Positions 41,433 through 50,707 are shown, numbered from the stretch's first letter. The stretch is 63,133 nucleotides of DNA from an uncultured Actinomycetes bacterium (GCA_900314685.1 OMWE01000014.1:1-63133), one strand, 5' to 3'. Notes: a model not told the origin generated them from the letters alone. Translations and numbers: made by a program.

Positions 41433-43992
41433 GGTGCAGCCCGCGCGCGCAAAGTCACAGGTACCCGAACTCCTGGCACCGGCCGGCGGGCCTGCGGCCT
41501 TCTACGCCGCGCTCGCGACCGGTGCCGATGCTATCTACTGCGGCTTGGGCAGCAGGTTCAACGCGCGGCGCGGCGCCGGCAACTTCGAGGACGCCGACTT
41601 CGCCGAGGCCTGCCGCACGGCCCACCTGGCGGGCGCGCGCGTCTACGTGACGGAAAACGTCGTGATAAAGACGGACGAGGTCCCCGCGGCCCTCGCGCTG
41701 GTCAAACGCGCGTGGGACCTGGGTGCCGACGCCGTGATCCTGCAGGACTGGGGACTCATGGCCGAGGTGCGCCGCCAGCTGCCCGAGGTCGAGGTCCATG
41801 TGTCCACGCAGGCCAACGTGCACGACGCCCGCGCCGTGGCCTGGTGCCGCGACGTGCTGGGGGTCGAGCGCGTGACCCTCTCGCGCGAGCTCTCGCTGCC
41901 GGAGATCGCGCGCATCGCGCAGGAGGGCGTGGAGCTGGAGAATTTCGGGCACGGAGCGCTCTGCTTCTGCTACTCGGGCGTCTGCAAGATGAGCGCGCTG
42001 GGCGGCGACCGGTCGGCCAACCGCGGCATGTGCGCCCAGCCCTGCCGCCTGCCCTACGATCTCGTGGACGAGGGCGGTACCAGCATCGCCGCCCCCGACC
42101 GCGGTCGGCCGCTCTGCCCCAAGGACTACCGTACGATCGACCACCTCGCCGAGCTCGCGGACGCAGGCCTCGGCTCGCTCAAGGTCGAGGGGCGCATGAA
42201 GGCGCCCGACTACGTGTGGGGCGTCGTGCGCGCCTATCGTGCCGCGCTGGATGCGCTGGCCGAGGGCCGTGAGCCTGATGCGTCCGAGAAACAGCGCCTC
42301 GCGACCCTGCTCAAGCGGTCGTTCAACCGCGACTTCACGGACGCCTACCTCTACGGCCGCTCGGGCGACGAGATGATGAGCTACGACCGGTCCAACAACC
42401 GCGGCGAGCTCGTCGGCGTCGTGACGGGCGCCCGCGACCTGGGCACCTACCGCCGCGTGCGGGGCGGCTCGGACGGCGGGCGCGTGCGCACGCGCGCATA
42501 CACCGCGGCGGACGTCACGGTCCGCCTGGACCTGCCCGTGGGCAAGGGGGACCTGCTGGAACTGCGTCCGACCGAGGACCCCTCGCAGTTCCTGACCGGG
42601 CTTGCCGCGGACGACGCGGCGGCGGGGGAGACCATCACCGTGCGGACGACGCGTACCGTGCCGGCGGGCAGCCTCGTGCGGGTCATCCGCTCGCAGGTGG
42701 CGCTCGACGCCTCCGCGCAGGCCGCGCGTCCCGAGGCGGCTCCCAAGCGTCCCGTGCTCGTGCGGGTCTCCGCGCACATCGGCGAACCGCTCGCGATCGA
42801 GCTCGGATGTGTCACGCCCCCGTCCCCTGTCATGGTCCGGGTCGAGGGCGACGTGGTCGAGCCCGCGCGCACCCGCGCCGTGAGCGCGGCTGACCTCGCG
42901 GAGCATGTGGGCCGCATGGGCACGTCGCCCTTTGTGCCGGCGGACATCCAGGTCGAGCTCGACGAGGGGGTGGGGCTGGGCTTCTCCGCGGTCCACAAGC
43001 TGCGAGCCAAGGCCTGCGACCTGCTCGCGGCCGAGATCCTCAAGCCCTACGACCAGCGGCGCCGTGGCAGATCGTACCTGGTCGCCCGCATTCCGGACGA
43101 CGCCGCTGCTGCGCAGCACACCCCTTGCGGGGAAGACGGACCATCCGATTGCGCGTCTTCAGCCATGCCTGATGTGCCGGCAACGTCCCGCGCACCCGAG
43201 GTGTGCGCCCTTGTCACCACGCCCGCCGCGGCCCGGGCGGCCCTTGCCGCAGGTGCGACCCGCGTGTACGTGCGTGACGAGTACCTTGCGCAGCCGGACG
43301 TCGGCTGGCCTGACGGCGTGATCCCCTGGCTGGACGAGGTCTGCCGCGAGGGCGACCATGCCCGCATCGACCCCTTTGTGCGGGCGGGCGCCGCGGTCGG
43401 CGTCGGCAACGTCTCCGAGCTGGCGCTCGCCGTCGCCCGCGGCGCGGCGCCCGAGGTGCGGGCCTGCATCCCGGTGCACAATACGAGCGCACTCGCCTGG
43501 CTCGAGCAGCAGGGCGCCCGCGGCGTGTGGCTGTCGGCCGAGCTCTCGCTCGACGAGATAGGCACACTCGCCCCCGCGGCGTCCTATCCCGTGGGCGCCG
43601 TCGTCTCGGGCCGCGTACGCGCCATGACCAGTGAGCACTGCGTGCTCCAGGCGGCCGACCGCTGCATACACGACTGCGCGCGTTGCCGTCTGCGCCAGCG
43701 CCGTCTGTCTTTGTGTGACCGCGACGGGGCGCTCATGCCCGTCCGGACCGACCTCGAGGGGCGCTCGCGGATCTACGCGGCGGCCCCGCTGGACGCGACG
43801 CCCGAGATCCCGGCTTTGCTCGAGGCGGGCGTCACGCGGTTCATGGCGGACTGCACGCTGCTCGACGAGCGCGAGACGTCCGCTGCGGTCGCGCGTGTCG
43901 CCCGCGCGGTTGCCGCGGCCCGGGCGGGCAAAAAACCGGACGCCCGCCTGGCCGGAGCAACGACCGGGCATCTCTATGCGCCGATCCTGTAG
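41425..43992 (+). CDS. U32-family peptidase/RlhA-like protein with DUF3656
   Basis: An 855-residue protein. The N-terminal TIM-barrel matches U32 proteins (PELLAPAGGPAAFYAALATGADAIY; ENFGHGALCFCYSGVCKMSALGGDRSANRGMCAQPCRLPY with the cysteine cluster; GSLKVEGRMKAPDYV), followed by the DUF3656 domain (about 380-570) and a second, divergent U32-like half. Relatives include RlhA (23S rRNA C2501 hydroxylation) and TrhP (tRNA hydroxylation), so an Fe-S RNA-modifying role is more likely than proteolysis. The start is TTG at 41425, inside the end of tyrS, suggesting coupled translation; a GTG nine bases on is the alternative. Confidence 0.87.
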   Translation: MSKVQPARAKSQVPELLAPAGGPAAFYAALATGADAIYCGLGSRFNARRGAGNFEDADFAEACRTAHLAGARVYVTENVVIKTDEVPAALALVKRAWDLGADAVILQDWGLMAEVRRQLPEVEVHVSTQANVHDARAVAWCRDVLGVERVTLSRELSLPEIARIAQEGVELENFGHGALCFCYSGVCKMSALGGDRSANRGMCAQPCRLPYDLVDEGGTSIAAPDRGRPLCPKDYRTIDHLAELADAGLGSLKVEGRMKAPDYVWGVVRAYRAALDALAEGREPDASEKQRLATLLKRSFNRDFTDAYLYGRSGDEMMSYDRSNNRGELVGVVTGARDLGTYRRVRGGSDGGRVRTRAYTAADVTVRLDLPVGKGDLLELRPTEDPSQFLTGLAADDAAAGETITVRTTRTVPAGSLVRVIRSQVALDASAQAARPEAAPKRPVLVRVSAHIGEPLAIELGCVTPPSPVMVRVEGDVVEPARTRAVSAADLAEHVGRMGTSPFVPADIQVELDEGVGLGFSAVHKLRAKACDLLAAEILKPYDQRRRGRSYLVARIPDDAAAAQHTPCGEDGPSDCASSAMPDVPATSRAPEVCALVTTPAAARAALAAGATRVYVRDEYLAQPDVGWPDGVIPWLDEVCREGDHARIDPFVRAGAAVGVGNVSELALAVARGAAPEVRACIPVHNTSALAWLEQQGARGVWLSAELSLDEIGTLAPAASYPVGAVVSGRVRAMTSEHCVLQAADRCIHDCARCRLRQRRLSLCDRDGALMPVRTDLEGRSRIYAAAPLDATPEIPALLEAGVTRFMADCTLLDERETSAAVARVARAVAAARAGKKPDARLAGATTGHLYAPIL

Positions 43993-44068
43993 CGCGGGTG
44001 ATACGTTCGTCCTCAGCTCGTCTTTGGTCGTCTTTGCGCCAGATATGTCCGTCTTTGCGAAAAAAAGG

Positions 44069-44098
44069 TTGTATGCTACGGGGATGTTTGGGTACTAT
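44069..44098 (+). promoter_or_regulatory. Promoter of the nifU-like/lgt operon
   Basis: TTGTAT (44069-44074), 18-base spacer, TACTAT (44093-44098). It starts about 45 bases before the NifU-like gene. Just upstream GTCTTTG words recur three times. Confidence 0.6.
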
Positions 44099-44143
44099 AC
44101 GCAAATGTCTACCGCAAAAATAGGGATTCGGAAGGTATCGCAT

Positions 44144-44383
44144 ATGGCAGTCAACAAGGAGCTCCTGGAGAAGACCATCGACGTGATTCGCCAGAGCCTG
44201 CAGGCCGACGGCGGCGACATCGTGCTCGTCGACTGCGACGACGACGGCGTCGTGACCCTGGAGATGCAGGGCGCTTGCGCCGGCTGCCCGCTGTCCAGCT
44301 ACGATATGAGCGAGGGCATCGAGCGCATCCTGCGCGAGCACGTGCCGGGTGTCACCAAGGTCCAGCCGGCCATGGCCTTCTAA
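44144..44383 (+). CDS. NifU C-terminal-domain (Nfu-type) Fe-S carrier
   Basis: A 79-residue protein consisting only of the NifU C-terminal domain, with the cluster-binding CAGC in LEMQGACAGCPLSS. Such Nfu-type scaffolds pass [4Fe-4S] clusters to target enzymes; the hydrogenase and radical SAM proteins in the window are examples of potential clients. The ATG at 44144 follows GGAAGG. The lgt gene begins 9 bases after its stop, so they share a transcript. Confidence 0.93.
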   Translation: MAVNKELLEKTIDVIRQSLQADGGDIVLVDCDDDGVVTLEMQGACAGCPLSSYDMSEGIERILREHVPGVTKVQPAMAF

Positions 44384-44392
44384 GACGGACCC

Positions 44393-45247
44393 ATGTGGCT
44401 GAATGAGCTTTATCAGGCGTCGAGCCCGATCGCGTTTGCGGTCGGGCCGATTGTCATCCGCTGGTACGGCCTTGCCTACCTGGCGGGCTTTGCGCTGGCG
44501 GGCGTCTGCCTGTACCGCACGCAGCGCCGCTGGGGTCTCGACCTGACCCAGGACGACGTGCTCAATATCGTGATCGGCGTCGCCTTTGGCGTGATCATCG
44601 GCGCACGCGTCGCCTACGTCGTCTTCTACGGGGCGGGCTACTACCTGACCCACCCGCTCGAGATCCTGCTGCTCAACCAGGGTGGCATGAGTTTCCACGG
44701 CGGCCTTGTGGGGGCAATCATCGGCGGCAGCCTGATGTGCAGGTCGGCAAAGATCTCCATCCCCACCGTCGCCGACCTCGCCGTGATCGGGGCCCCCATC
44801 GGCCTCTTCTTTGGCCGCTGCGCCAATTTTGTCAACGGCGAGCTCTGGGGCAAGCCGACCGACCTGCCCTGGGGCGTGATGTTTGCCGACACGGGCGGCG
44901 GCAATGTCTACCGCCACCCCTCGCAGCTCTACGAGGCGCTGCTGGAGGGCGTCGTGCTCTTCATCGTGCTCTACACTCTCTCGCGCCGGCGCCCGTCGCG
45001 CCCGCAGGGCACCTTCCTCGGCACCTTCCTCGCGCTGTACGGCTGCTTCCGCTTCCTGATCGAGTTTGTGCGCGTCCCCGACGCCCAGCTCGGCTATCTC
45101 TTCGGCGGGTTCGTCACGATGGGCCAGCTGCTCTCCCTGCCGCTCGTCGTCGTCGGCGTCATACTCCTGGCGGTCGCCAGGCGCAGGAACCGGCCGCAGG
45201 TGGGCCATCTGCAGACGGGTACGTCCCCGGCGCGGCACCATGGGTAG
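44393..45247 (+). CDS. lgt: Prolipoprotein diacylglyceryl transferase
   Basis: A 284-residue membrane enzyme with about seven membrane segments that adds diacylglycerol to the lipobox Cys of preprolipoproteins. GGMSFHGGLVGAIIGG and the signature GRCANFVNGELWG are intact, as is HPSQLYEALLEG. It serves the several lipoproteins encoded in this window (cyclophilin, tannase-like, SBP and the next gene). The ATG at 44393 sits close behind the NifU-like gene. Its last 8 bases overlap the start of the following lipoprotein gene. Confidence 0.95.
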   Translation: MWLNELYQASSPIAFAVGPIVIRWYGLAYLAGFALAGVCLYRTQRRWGLDLTQDDVLNIVIGVAFGVIIGARVAYVVFYGAGYYLTHPLEILLLNQGGMSFHGGLVGAIIGGSLMCRSAKISIPTVADLAVIGAPIGLFFGRCANFVNGELWGKPTDLPWGVMFADTGGGNVYRHPSQLYEALLEGVVLFIVLYTLSRRRPSRPQGTFLGTFLALYGCFRFLIEFVRVPDAQLGYLFGGFVTMGQLLSLPLVVVGVILLAVARRRNRPQVGHLQTGTSPARHHG

Positions 45248-46358
45248 GAGGCGCGGCGCGGCGGGGCGTCTCGCCGCCATCTGTGCCACGTTTGTCTTTG
45301 CGCTGGCCATGGGCTGCGGGCTTGCGGGCTGCGACACTGCCACCACAGGCGAGGTCGCTGCGGCGACCGAGCAGACGGAGTGGGAGCTCGACCGCATGAC
45401 CACGGCTAAGGCGGGCACGCTGGCCAACGGGGTCTACGGGGCCCTCGGCTCGTTTGCCACGGGCGGGGATTTCGCAAAGGCCTACATCCAAAAGGTGACC
45501 TACGAGGTCGGCGACGTCGCGGTATCGGGCAAGACCGCGACCGCGGACGTGACGCTGACCTGCCCCGACTACGCCTGGGTCTCGAACCGCGCGCTCTCGA
45601 TCGTGCGCTCCGACTACACGACGCCGGCCTCGCTGACGGCGGACGCGCTCGGCCAGAAGGCCGGCGAGGCGATGGCTGCGGCACTCGGCCAGGACGACGT
45701 GGCGACCAAGAAACACGAGGTCAAGCTCACGCTCACAAAGGTCGGGGACTCGTGGGTCGCCGACGACGAGGCCGTCCGGGCGGTGGGGCTGGCGCTCTGG
45801 GACGGGGCGATCGCCTGTGAGGACGGCTCCTGGTCATACACCGACCAGGGCAAGTTGCAGCTCGCGCAGATGTGGGTAGCGATGCTCGCGGAGCTCGCGG
45901 ACGACCCGTCCTTCTTTGCCCAGGCGTTCGGGCTCGACGCGGACATCGAGGCGGAGCTCGAGGAATGCGGTTGGACCGCCGAGGATTACTACAGGGCCGT
46001 CCTCGGCCAGGCCGAGGTATCCGTGGGCGAGACGACCGTGGGGGACGGGACGGTCTCGACGGTGCTGCAGGTGACGGCGCTCGACGGCTCGCACGCCATG
46101 GCCGCCGCGAGCGAGGCGGCCGTGGCGTACTCCCAGACGGAGGAGGCGCAGGAGCTCTACCGCAGCCAGGGCGAGTCCGCCGTGCAGCACGAGGCGTACG
46201 GGGCGCTCTTTGACCACCTCGCGTCCGACCGGGACTCAGCCTATCAGAAGGACATCACGCTGGACATCACGTACTCGGGCCAGACGGCCCAGCTCGACGC
46301 CGACGCCGCCTCGCAGTATGTCGCGATGCTCGCGGGCCAAGGTACCGCCGACCAGTAA
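45240..46358 (+). CDS. Lipoprotein of unknown function
   Basis: A 372-residue exported protein with signal peptide and lipobox GLAGC (Cys about 31). The mature part has two repeat-like alpha/beta stretches, each with a secreted-domain look (VTYEVGDVAVSGKTATADVTLTC; VSVGETTVGDGTVSTVLQVTALDG), like tandem DUF-type lipoprotein domains found in coriobacteria and clostridia. No catalytic motif is seen. The ATG at 45240 overlaps the end of lgt (ATGGGTAG), so the two are coupled; the pairing of an Lgt with a substrate lipoprotein is notable but its meaning is unknown. Confidence 0.82.
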   Translation: MGRRRGAAGRLAAICATFVFALAMGCGLAGCDTATTGEVAAATEQTEWELDRMTTAKAGTLANGVYGALGSFATGGDFAKAYIQKVTYEVGDVAVSGKTATADVTLTCPDYAWVSNRALSIVRSDYTTPASLTADALGQKAGEAMAAALGQDDVATKKHEVKLTLTKVGDSWVADDEAVRAVGLALWDGAIACEDGSWSYTDQGKLQLAQMWVAMLAELADDPSFFAQAFGLDADIEAELEECGWTAEDYYRAVLGQAEVSVGETTVGDGTVSTVLQVTALDGSHAMAAASEAAVAYSQTEEAQELYRSQGESAVQHEAYGALFDHLASDRDSAYQKDITLDITYSGQTAQLDADAASQYVAMLAGQGTADQ

Positions 46359-46380
46359 TAGATAACAGCGGATAGTCGCA

Positions 46381-46420
46381 AGCAGTTGCAGGCGGTTGCA
46401 AGCGGTTGTAAGCGGTTGTA
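46381..46420. repeat. 10-bp tandem repeat, four copies
   Basis: Four consecutive decamers: AGCAGTTGCA, GGCGGTTGCA, AGCGGTTGTA, AGCGGTTGTA. A degenerate fifth (GATAGTCGCA) precedes them. It lies between two convergent genes and is not coding. Confidence 0.93.
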
Positions 46421-46467
46421 AGTGATGCCAGGCGAGCTAGCAACAGCGGGCAGAGCCCGGGATGTCA

Positions 46468-46911
46468 CTACAGCGACAGGAAGGGCTCCTCCTCGTAGTA
46501 GTCGTCCTCGTCCAGGTCCTCGTCGGTCCAGTCGGCATCCTCGAGGTCCGCGTCGGCATCGTCGTCATCACCGTCGTCGGACCCGTCGCTCCAACTGTAG
46601 GCGGCTCCCTCGCCCTCGAGCTCGGGCAGGGCCGCCGTGATCGAGCAGAGGCCGTCGTCGACCGGCACGATCTTTTGCCACTGCAGCAGTACGGCCTGCT
46701 CGGGCGCCTGGTCGAGCTCGATCAGGGAGTCGAGGTAGACCTTGTGGGCGCCGTCGATCAGGTCCGAGCCCGCATGGATGCGCTCAAACATAGCCTGGAA
46801 CTTGTCGAGCGCCTCGTCGGCATCGGCTGCCTCCACGATCGCGGGCATCAGGCAGTAGTTGTCGTGCTCGTCGTTGTCGTCGTTGTAATTGAAGTTGCCG
46901 ATGTACAGCAT
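46468..46911 (-). CDS. Acidic protein of unknown function
   Basis: A 147-residue protein. The N-terminal 90 residues look folded (MLYIGNFNYNDDNDEHDNYCLMPAIVEAADADEALDKF ... LLQWQKIVPVDD) and the last 50 are almost entirely Asp/Glu (SDGSDDGDDDDADADLED). No family is recognised. The ATG at 46911 follows AAAGGAGC, a strong ribosome site. It is divergent from yebC with a 198-base promoter region. The acidic tail suggests binding of a basic partner or of metal ions; this is a guess from composition. Confidence 0.75.
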   Translation of the reverse strand: MLYIGNFNYNDDNDEHDNYCLMPAIVEAADADEALDKFQAMFERIHAGSDLIDGAHKVYLDSLIELDQAPEQAVLLQWQKIVPVDDGLCSITAALPELEGEGAAYSWSDGSDDGDDDDADADLEDADWTDEDLDEDDYYEEEPFLSL

Positions 46912-47109
46912 GGTGCTCCTTTCGCCGGGCGTGGCCCGAGTGAGCCGACTTGTGTGCAGTGTACTGCACCGTGCGACCGCCCCGTCGCGGCTCGGCAGAC
47001 GGCTTGCAAGGTGGACAGACGGTGTGATATGTGGGCGCAGGGCTTTTCTTCTGGCGAGCAAACGATTAGAATCGTTACGTTTCATTCACTATGCACGAAG
47101 GAGACCTGC

Positions 47110-47895
47110 ATGTCCGGACACTCTAAGTGGGCTACCACCAAGCACAAGAAGGCCGCGATCGACGCCAAGCGTTCCTCGCTCTTCTCCAAGCTCTCGCGTA
47201 ACATTACCGTCGCTGCCAAGCTGGGTGGGGACCCCAACCCGGACAACAACGCCACCCTCGCCGCCGCTGTCGCCCGCGCCCGCATGGTCTCCATGCCCAA
47301 CGCCAAGATCAAGGCCGCTATCGACAAGGCCTTCGGCGCCGGCGCCGACGCCGCCACCTACGAGGGCTACGGCCCCGCGGGCATCGCCGTCTACGTCGAC
47401 TGCCTGACCGACAACAAGAACCGCACCGCCGCCGACGTCCGTTCCGCCTTTACCCACGCGGGCGGCAACCTGGGCACCACCGGCTCCGTCGCGTTCCAGT
47501 TCGAGCGCAAGGGCTCCATCGCCGTCGACAAGATCATCAAGAGCGACGACAAGAAGGTCGCCGACCGCGAGAACGCCGTGGACGAGGACGAGTTCATGAT
47601 GGCCGTGGCCGAGGCCGACGGCGAGGACTACGAGGACGCCGGCGACGAGTGGATCGTCTACACCGCCTACGACAAGATGCAGGACGTCCAAAAGGCCCTC
47701 GAGGCCCAGGGCATCGAGGTCAAGGGCTCCGAGCTGACCATGGTCGCCACCACCCCGACCGACGTCTCCGTCGCCGATGCCAAGAAGGTCCAGCGCCTCG
47801 TCGACCGCCTCGAGGAGCTCGAGGACGTGCAGAACGTCTACGACACCATGAACCGCACCGACGAGATCGAGGAAGCCCTCGCGGAGGACGAGTAA
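47110..47895 (+). CDS. yebC: YebC/PmpR-family regulator
   Basis: A 261-residue protein starting MSGHSKWATTKHKKAAIDAKR, the diagnostic YebC N-terminus. Members were annotated as transcriptional regulators; recent work supports a ribosome-linked role at proline-rich motifs (YebC/YeeI, TACO1). Given the Pro-rich PBP and LCP proteins nearby, that role is plausible. The ATG at 47110 has AAGGAGAC before it; a TAGAAT-like -10 sits at 47067. It is followed 13 bases later by the LCP gene on the same strand. Confidence 0.94.
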   Translation: MSGHSKWATTKHKKAAIDAKRSSLFSKLSRNITVAAKLGGDPNPDNNATLAAAVARARMVSMPNAKIKAAIDKAFGAGADAATYEGYGPAGIAVYVDCLTDNKNRTAADVRSAFTHAGGNLGTTGSVAFQFERKGSIAVDKIIKSDDKKVADRENAVDEDEFMMAVAEADGEDYEDAGDEWIVYTAYDKMQDVQKALEAQGIEVKGSELTMVATTPTDVSVADAKKVQRLVDRLEELEDVQNVYDTMNRTDEIEEALAEDE

Positions 47896-47908
47896 CCAGG
47901 AGTTGCCC

Positions 47909-49366
47909 GTGACGTCTGACGACGACCGCACATATGACGGACTGGACAAGCTCGTCGACCCCGAGGACCTAGACGACCTCGAGGACGACGAGCTTGTTGT
48001 CCCTCGGCGGCAGCATGCCGCGGGCAGCCTGCAGTCGGGCTCGCGTTTCGGCCGCCATGCGGCGCCCGCTCAGCAACCTGCGGCAGCGCAGCGGCCTGCC
48101 GCGCAACAGCCTGCCGCACAGAATCCCGCGCCCGCGCAGCGGACGGTGGCCGCGCCCGCGCAGCGGCCCGCCGCGGCTACCCAGACTCCTGCCGCGCCCA
48201 TCCCTCCCCAGACCCGACGTGCGCAGCAGGCGTACGTCGACCCCGACGCCAACCGCGCCGCCTTCGACGCGAAGTACTCGCAGGACGCGTACGGGGATGC
48301 CTACGGGCAGCAGCCGGCGGCGGGGGGAGGCCTCCTGCACCGGCGCAGCAAGGCCAACAAGGGCGGACGCGAGCAGGCACCCGCGACCTACCAGGCGTAT
48401 CAGGCGCAATCAGCGGACGCCCCGCAAGGCCGCCAACGCAGGCAGCGTCGGCACAAGGCGCATCCCGTGCTGCGTGTGCTTATTACCCTCGTCGCCGTCC
48501 TGGCGATCGTCTACGCCGTGGTCTGCATCCCGATCGACCGCAGCATCGCCTTTGACGCCGCGGAGGAGCAGGGGGTCCAGGAGGCGACGACGCCGCAGGC
48601 GCCCTTCATGCCCTACTACGTGCTGCTGATGGGGTCGGACGCGCGCGACGGCGACACGTCCTCGCGCACCGACACGATGATGCTCGCGCGCATCGACGTC
48701 GTACGCAACCAGATCACGCTGGTCTCGATACCCCGCGACACGATGGTCGAGATAGAGGGGTACGGGACGCAAAAGATCAACGCTGCCTACACCTTCGGCG
48801 GGGCGGGCGGCGCGGTGGCCGCCGTGAGCAAGCTGACCGGCGAGACCATCTCGGAGGCCGCCGTCATCCGATTTGACGGCGTGGAGACCCTGGTGGACGC
48901 CATCGGCGGCATCACCGTGGACGTGCCGGTGGATGTGAACGACCCCGACTACACGCATCTCGTGCTGCCGGCGGGCCCCACCGAGATGGACGGCCACACG
49001 GCGCTGCTCTTCTCCCGCGTGCGCCACGGCTTCGCGCTGGGCGATTTCCAGCGCCAGGCCGACCAGGCCCTGGTCATCCAGGCGATCATCGCCAAGATCC
49101 GCACACTGCCTCCCACGGAGCTGCCGAAGGTCGCGGCTTCGATGGGGGACTTCTTCGATACCTCGATGCGCTGCTACGACATCGCGCCGATCCTCGTGCG
49201 CATGCTGGCCGGCGGCCCGACGGTGTACCGTGCGAGTGTGCCCTCTACCACGGAATATGTCGACGGTGTGAGCTACGTCGTGGCCGACCGGGCCGCGCTG
49301 GCGCAGATGATGGCCGTGGTGGACGCGGGCGGGGACCCGAGCACCGTCACCAACGGCCTGCAGTAG
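47909..49366 (+). CDS. LytR-CpsA-Psr family glycopolymer ligase
   Basis: A 485-residue membrane-anchored enzyme that attaches wall polymers to peptidoglycan. An Ala/Gln/Pro-rich cytosolic tail (1-170) with repeats of QPAAAQRPAA type precedes one membrane helix (about 180-200) and the LCP domain: YVLLMGSDARDGDTSSRTDTM, VSIPRDTMVEIEGYG, KINAAYTFGG, and LLFSRVRHGFALGDFQRQADQ with the conserved Arg/Asp residues. The GTG at 47909 is chosen because AGGAG ends six bases before it; a TTG at 47903 would touch the ribosome site. Confidence 0.92.
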   Translation: MTSDDDRTYDGLDKLVDPEDLDDLEDDELVVPRRQHAAGSLQSGSRFGRHAAPAQQPAAAQRPAAQQPAAQNPAPAQRTVAAPAQRPAAATQTPAAPIPPQTRRAQQAYVDPDANRAAFDAKYSQDAYGDAYGQQPAAGGGLLHRRSKANKGGREQAPATYQAYQAQSADAPQGRQRRQRRHKAHPVLRVLITLVAVLAIVYAVVCIPIDRSIAFDAAEEQGVQEATTPQAPFMPYYVLLMGSDARDGDTSSRTDTMMLARIDVVRNQITLVSIPRDTMVEIEGYGTQKINAAYTFGGAGGAVAAVSKLTGETISEAAVIRFDGVETLVDAIGGITVDVPVDVNDPDYTHLVLPAGPTEMDGHTALLFSRVRHGFALGDFQRQADQALVIQAIIAKIRTLPPTELPKVAASMGDFFDTSMRCYDIAPILVRMLAGGPTVYRASVPSTTEYVDGVSYVVADRAALAQMMAVVDAGGDPSTVTNGLQ

Positions 49367-49475
49367 TCTGCGGCGGTCTCCCTCGCGGACTCTCTCGATT
49401 CGGTTTCCGCCCGACGGTGTCGCGGATGATGTCCGACCCATGGGGTAGACTGAACCAGTGTGAGAGAGGAGCGGC

Positions 49476-50288
49476 ATGAACGGATTCAAGCGTTTTTGTC
49501 TGATCGTCTTCGGCCTGGCGGGGCTGCTGGTACTGGCTGCCTACCTGCTGCCGATGTTTGGGTATTACAAGGCGGAGATCGACTCCGTCGTATCCAGCCC
49601 GATCGGCGGTCAGGCCGTCTTTTATATGGCCTGCGTCACGGCGCTCGGCTGTCTGATCAGCCTGCTGCGCGGCATACTGTCCCCGCGCAACCGCCGCTCC
49701 GTCATCATCTCCTCGGAGGGCGGCGACGAGATTCAGGTGACACGCGACGCCATCAAGGCGCAGGCCGTCCACGTGATCGAGCAGGACGGCAACCTGGTGG
49801 CGCGCAACGTGACGGTCAATGCCAAGAAGCGCGGTCACATCCGCGTGTTTGCCCGCGTGCAGCCCGAGAACCCCGTCAACGTCGTCGAGGAGGGCGCCCG
49901 CCTGCACGACGAGCTGGCCCGCGGCCTCGCCGACATCTGCGGCGACAAGGTGGACCGTGTGAACCTGGAGTTCATCGACCCGGTGACGCACGACCGCCCG
50001 CAGAGCTTCGACGACCTCGAGGCGAGCTACGCTGCCGCGCGCACCTCGGTCCCGGCGGCCTCGGTGCCGACGGTCGAGGAGCACGGTACCGAGGGCATCA
50101 CGGTGCCGATGGGCACGTCTTCCTGGCACCCCACGGAAGTGACGGATACGACGTATGCCGTGCCAGAGCCCACGGTGGCGTTCGAACCTGACGCCGAGCC
50201 CGTTCCCGCACCGGAGGCAGCTCCTGCGGTCGGCGACGGCTCCGACGGTGCCGCGACGGATGCGCCCGCAGAAGGGGAGGTGCGGTAA
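49476..50288 (+). CDS. amaP: AmaP-like alkaline-shock membrane anchor
   Basis: A 270-residue protein with two N-terminal membrane segments (about 5-27 and 45-68) and a cytosolic domain resembling AmaP/DUF6286 anchors that hold Asp23 proteins at the membrane (DEIQVTRDAIKAQAVHVIEQDGNLVARNVTVNAKK; GDKVDRVNLEFIDP). The C-terminal 85 residues are a Pro/Ala/Glu-rich tail. The start at 49476 follows GAGGAGCGGC. Its stop abuts the next start (50288) by one base, and Asp23 follows, giving the anchor-DUF2273-Asp23 order known from Gram-positive envelope-stress loci. Confidence 0.86.
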   Translation: MNGFKRFCLIVFGLAGLLVLAAYLLPMFGYYKAEIDSVVSSPIGGQAVFYMACVTALGCLISLLRGILSPRNRRSVIISSEGGDEIQVTRDAIKAQAVHVIEQDGNLVARNVTVNAKKRGHIRVFARVQPENPVNVVEEGARLHDELARGLADICGDKVDRVNLEFIDPVTHDRPQSFDDLEASYAAARTSVPAASVPTVEEHGTEGITVPMGTSSWHPTEVTDTTYAVPEPTVAFEPDAEPVPAPEAAPAVGDGSDGAATDAPAEGEVR

Positions 50289-50707
50289 TGCCCGACAAGA
50301 AGCCCAAGACGACCGTCGAACCGGTGGCCGCGGCCAAGCAGCGCGCCGCTGAGGCAGGCACAAAGACGACCTCCGCGCCTGCGACCTCCGCGCCAACGGT
50401 GTCCGCATCCGCAACCTCCGCGCAGGCGGACGCCGGGGAGGGCACCGGTACAAAGACAGGTGGCTTTACCAGCGTGCGCGCAAACGTGGGCTCCTGGATC
50501 CGCCACAACTTCCCCGGGCACGAGAACGCCTTCATCGGCGGAGCGTGCGGCCTGCTCGCCATCCTGCTCATCTACACCATCGGGCTGGGCAAGACCCTTC
50601 TGATCGCGCTCTTCCTGGTGGGCGGCATCGCCATCGGCCAGATCTTCGACGGGGACCCCAAGATCATCCGCGCGATCAGGCACCTGATAGAGGCGCGCAA
50701 CCAGTAG
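50288..50707 (+). CDS. DUF2273-type small membrane protein
   Basis: A 139-residue protein. Residues 80-125 carry two short membrane segments (AFIGGACGLLAILLIYTIG and LLIALFLVGGIAIGQI) as in DUF2273 proteins, which accompany Asp23 in many Gram-positive loci. The first 65 residues are Thr/Ser/Ala/Pro repeats (SAPATSAPTVSASATSAQAD). It overlaps amaP by one base and is followed 115 bases later by asp23. Its function is unknown; association with the Asp23 complex is inferred from gene order. Confidence 0.83.
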   Translation: MPDKKPKTTVEPVAAAKQRAAEAGTKTTSAPATSAPTVSASATSAQADAGEGTGTKTGGFTSVRANVGSWIRHNFPGHENAFIGGACGLLAILLIYTIGLGKTLLIALFLVGGIAIGQIFDGDPKIIRAIRHLIEARNQ

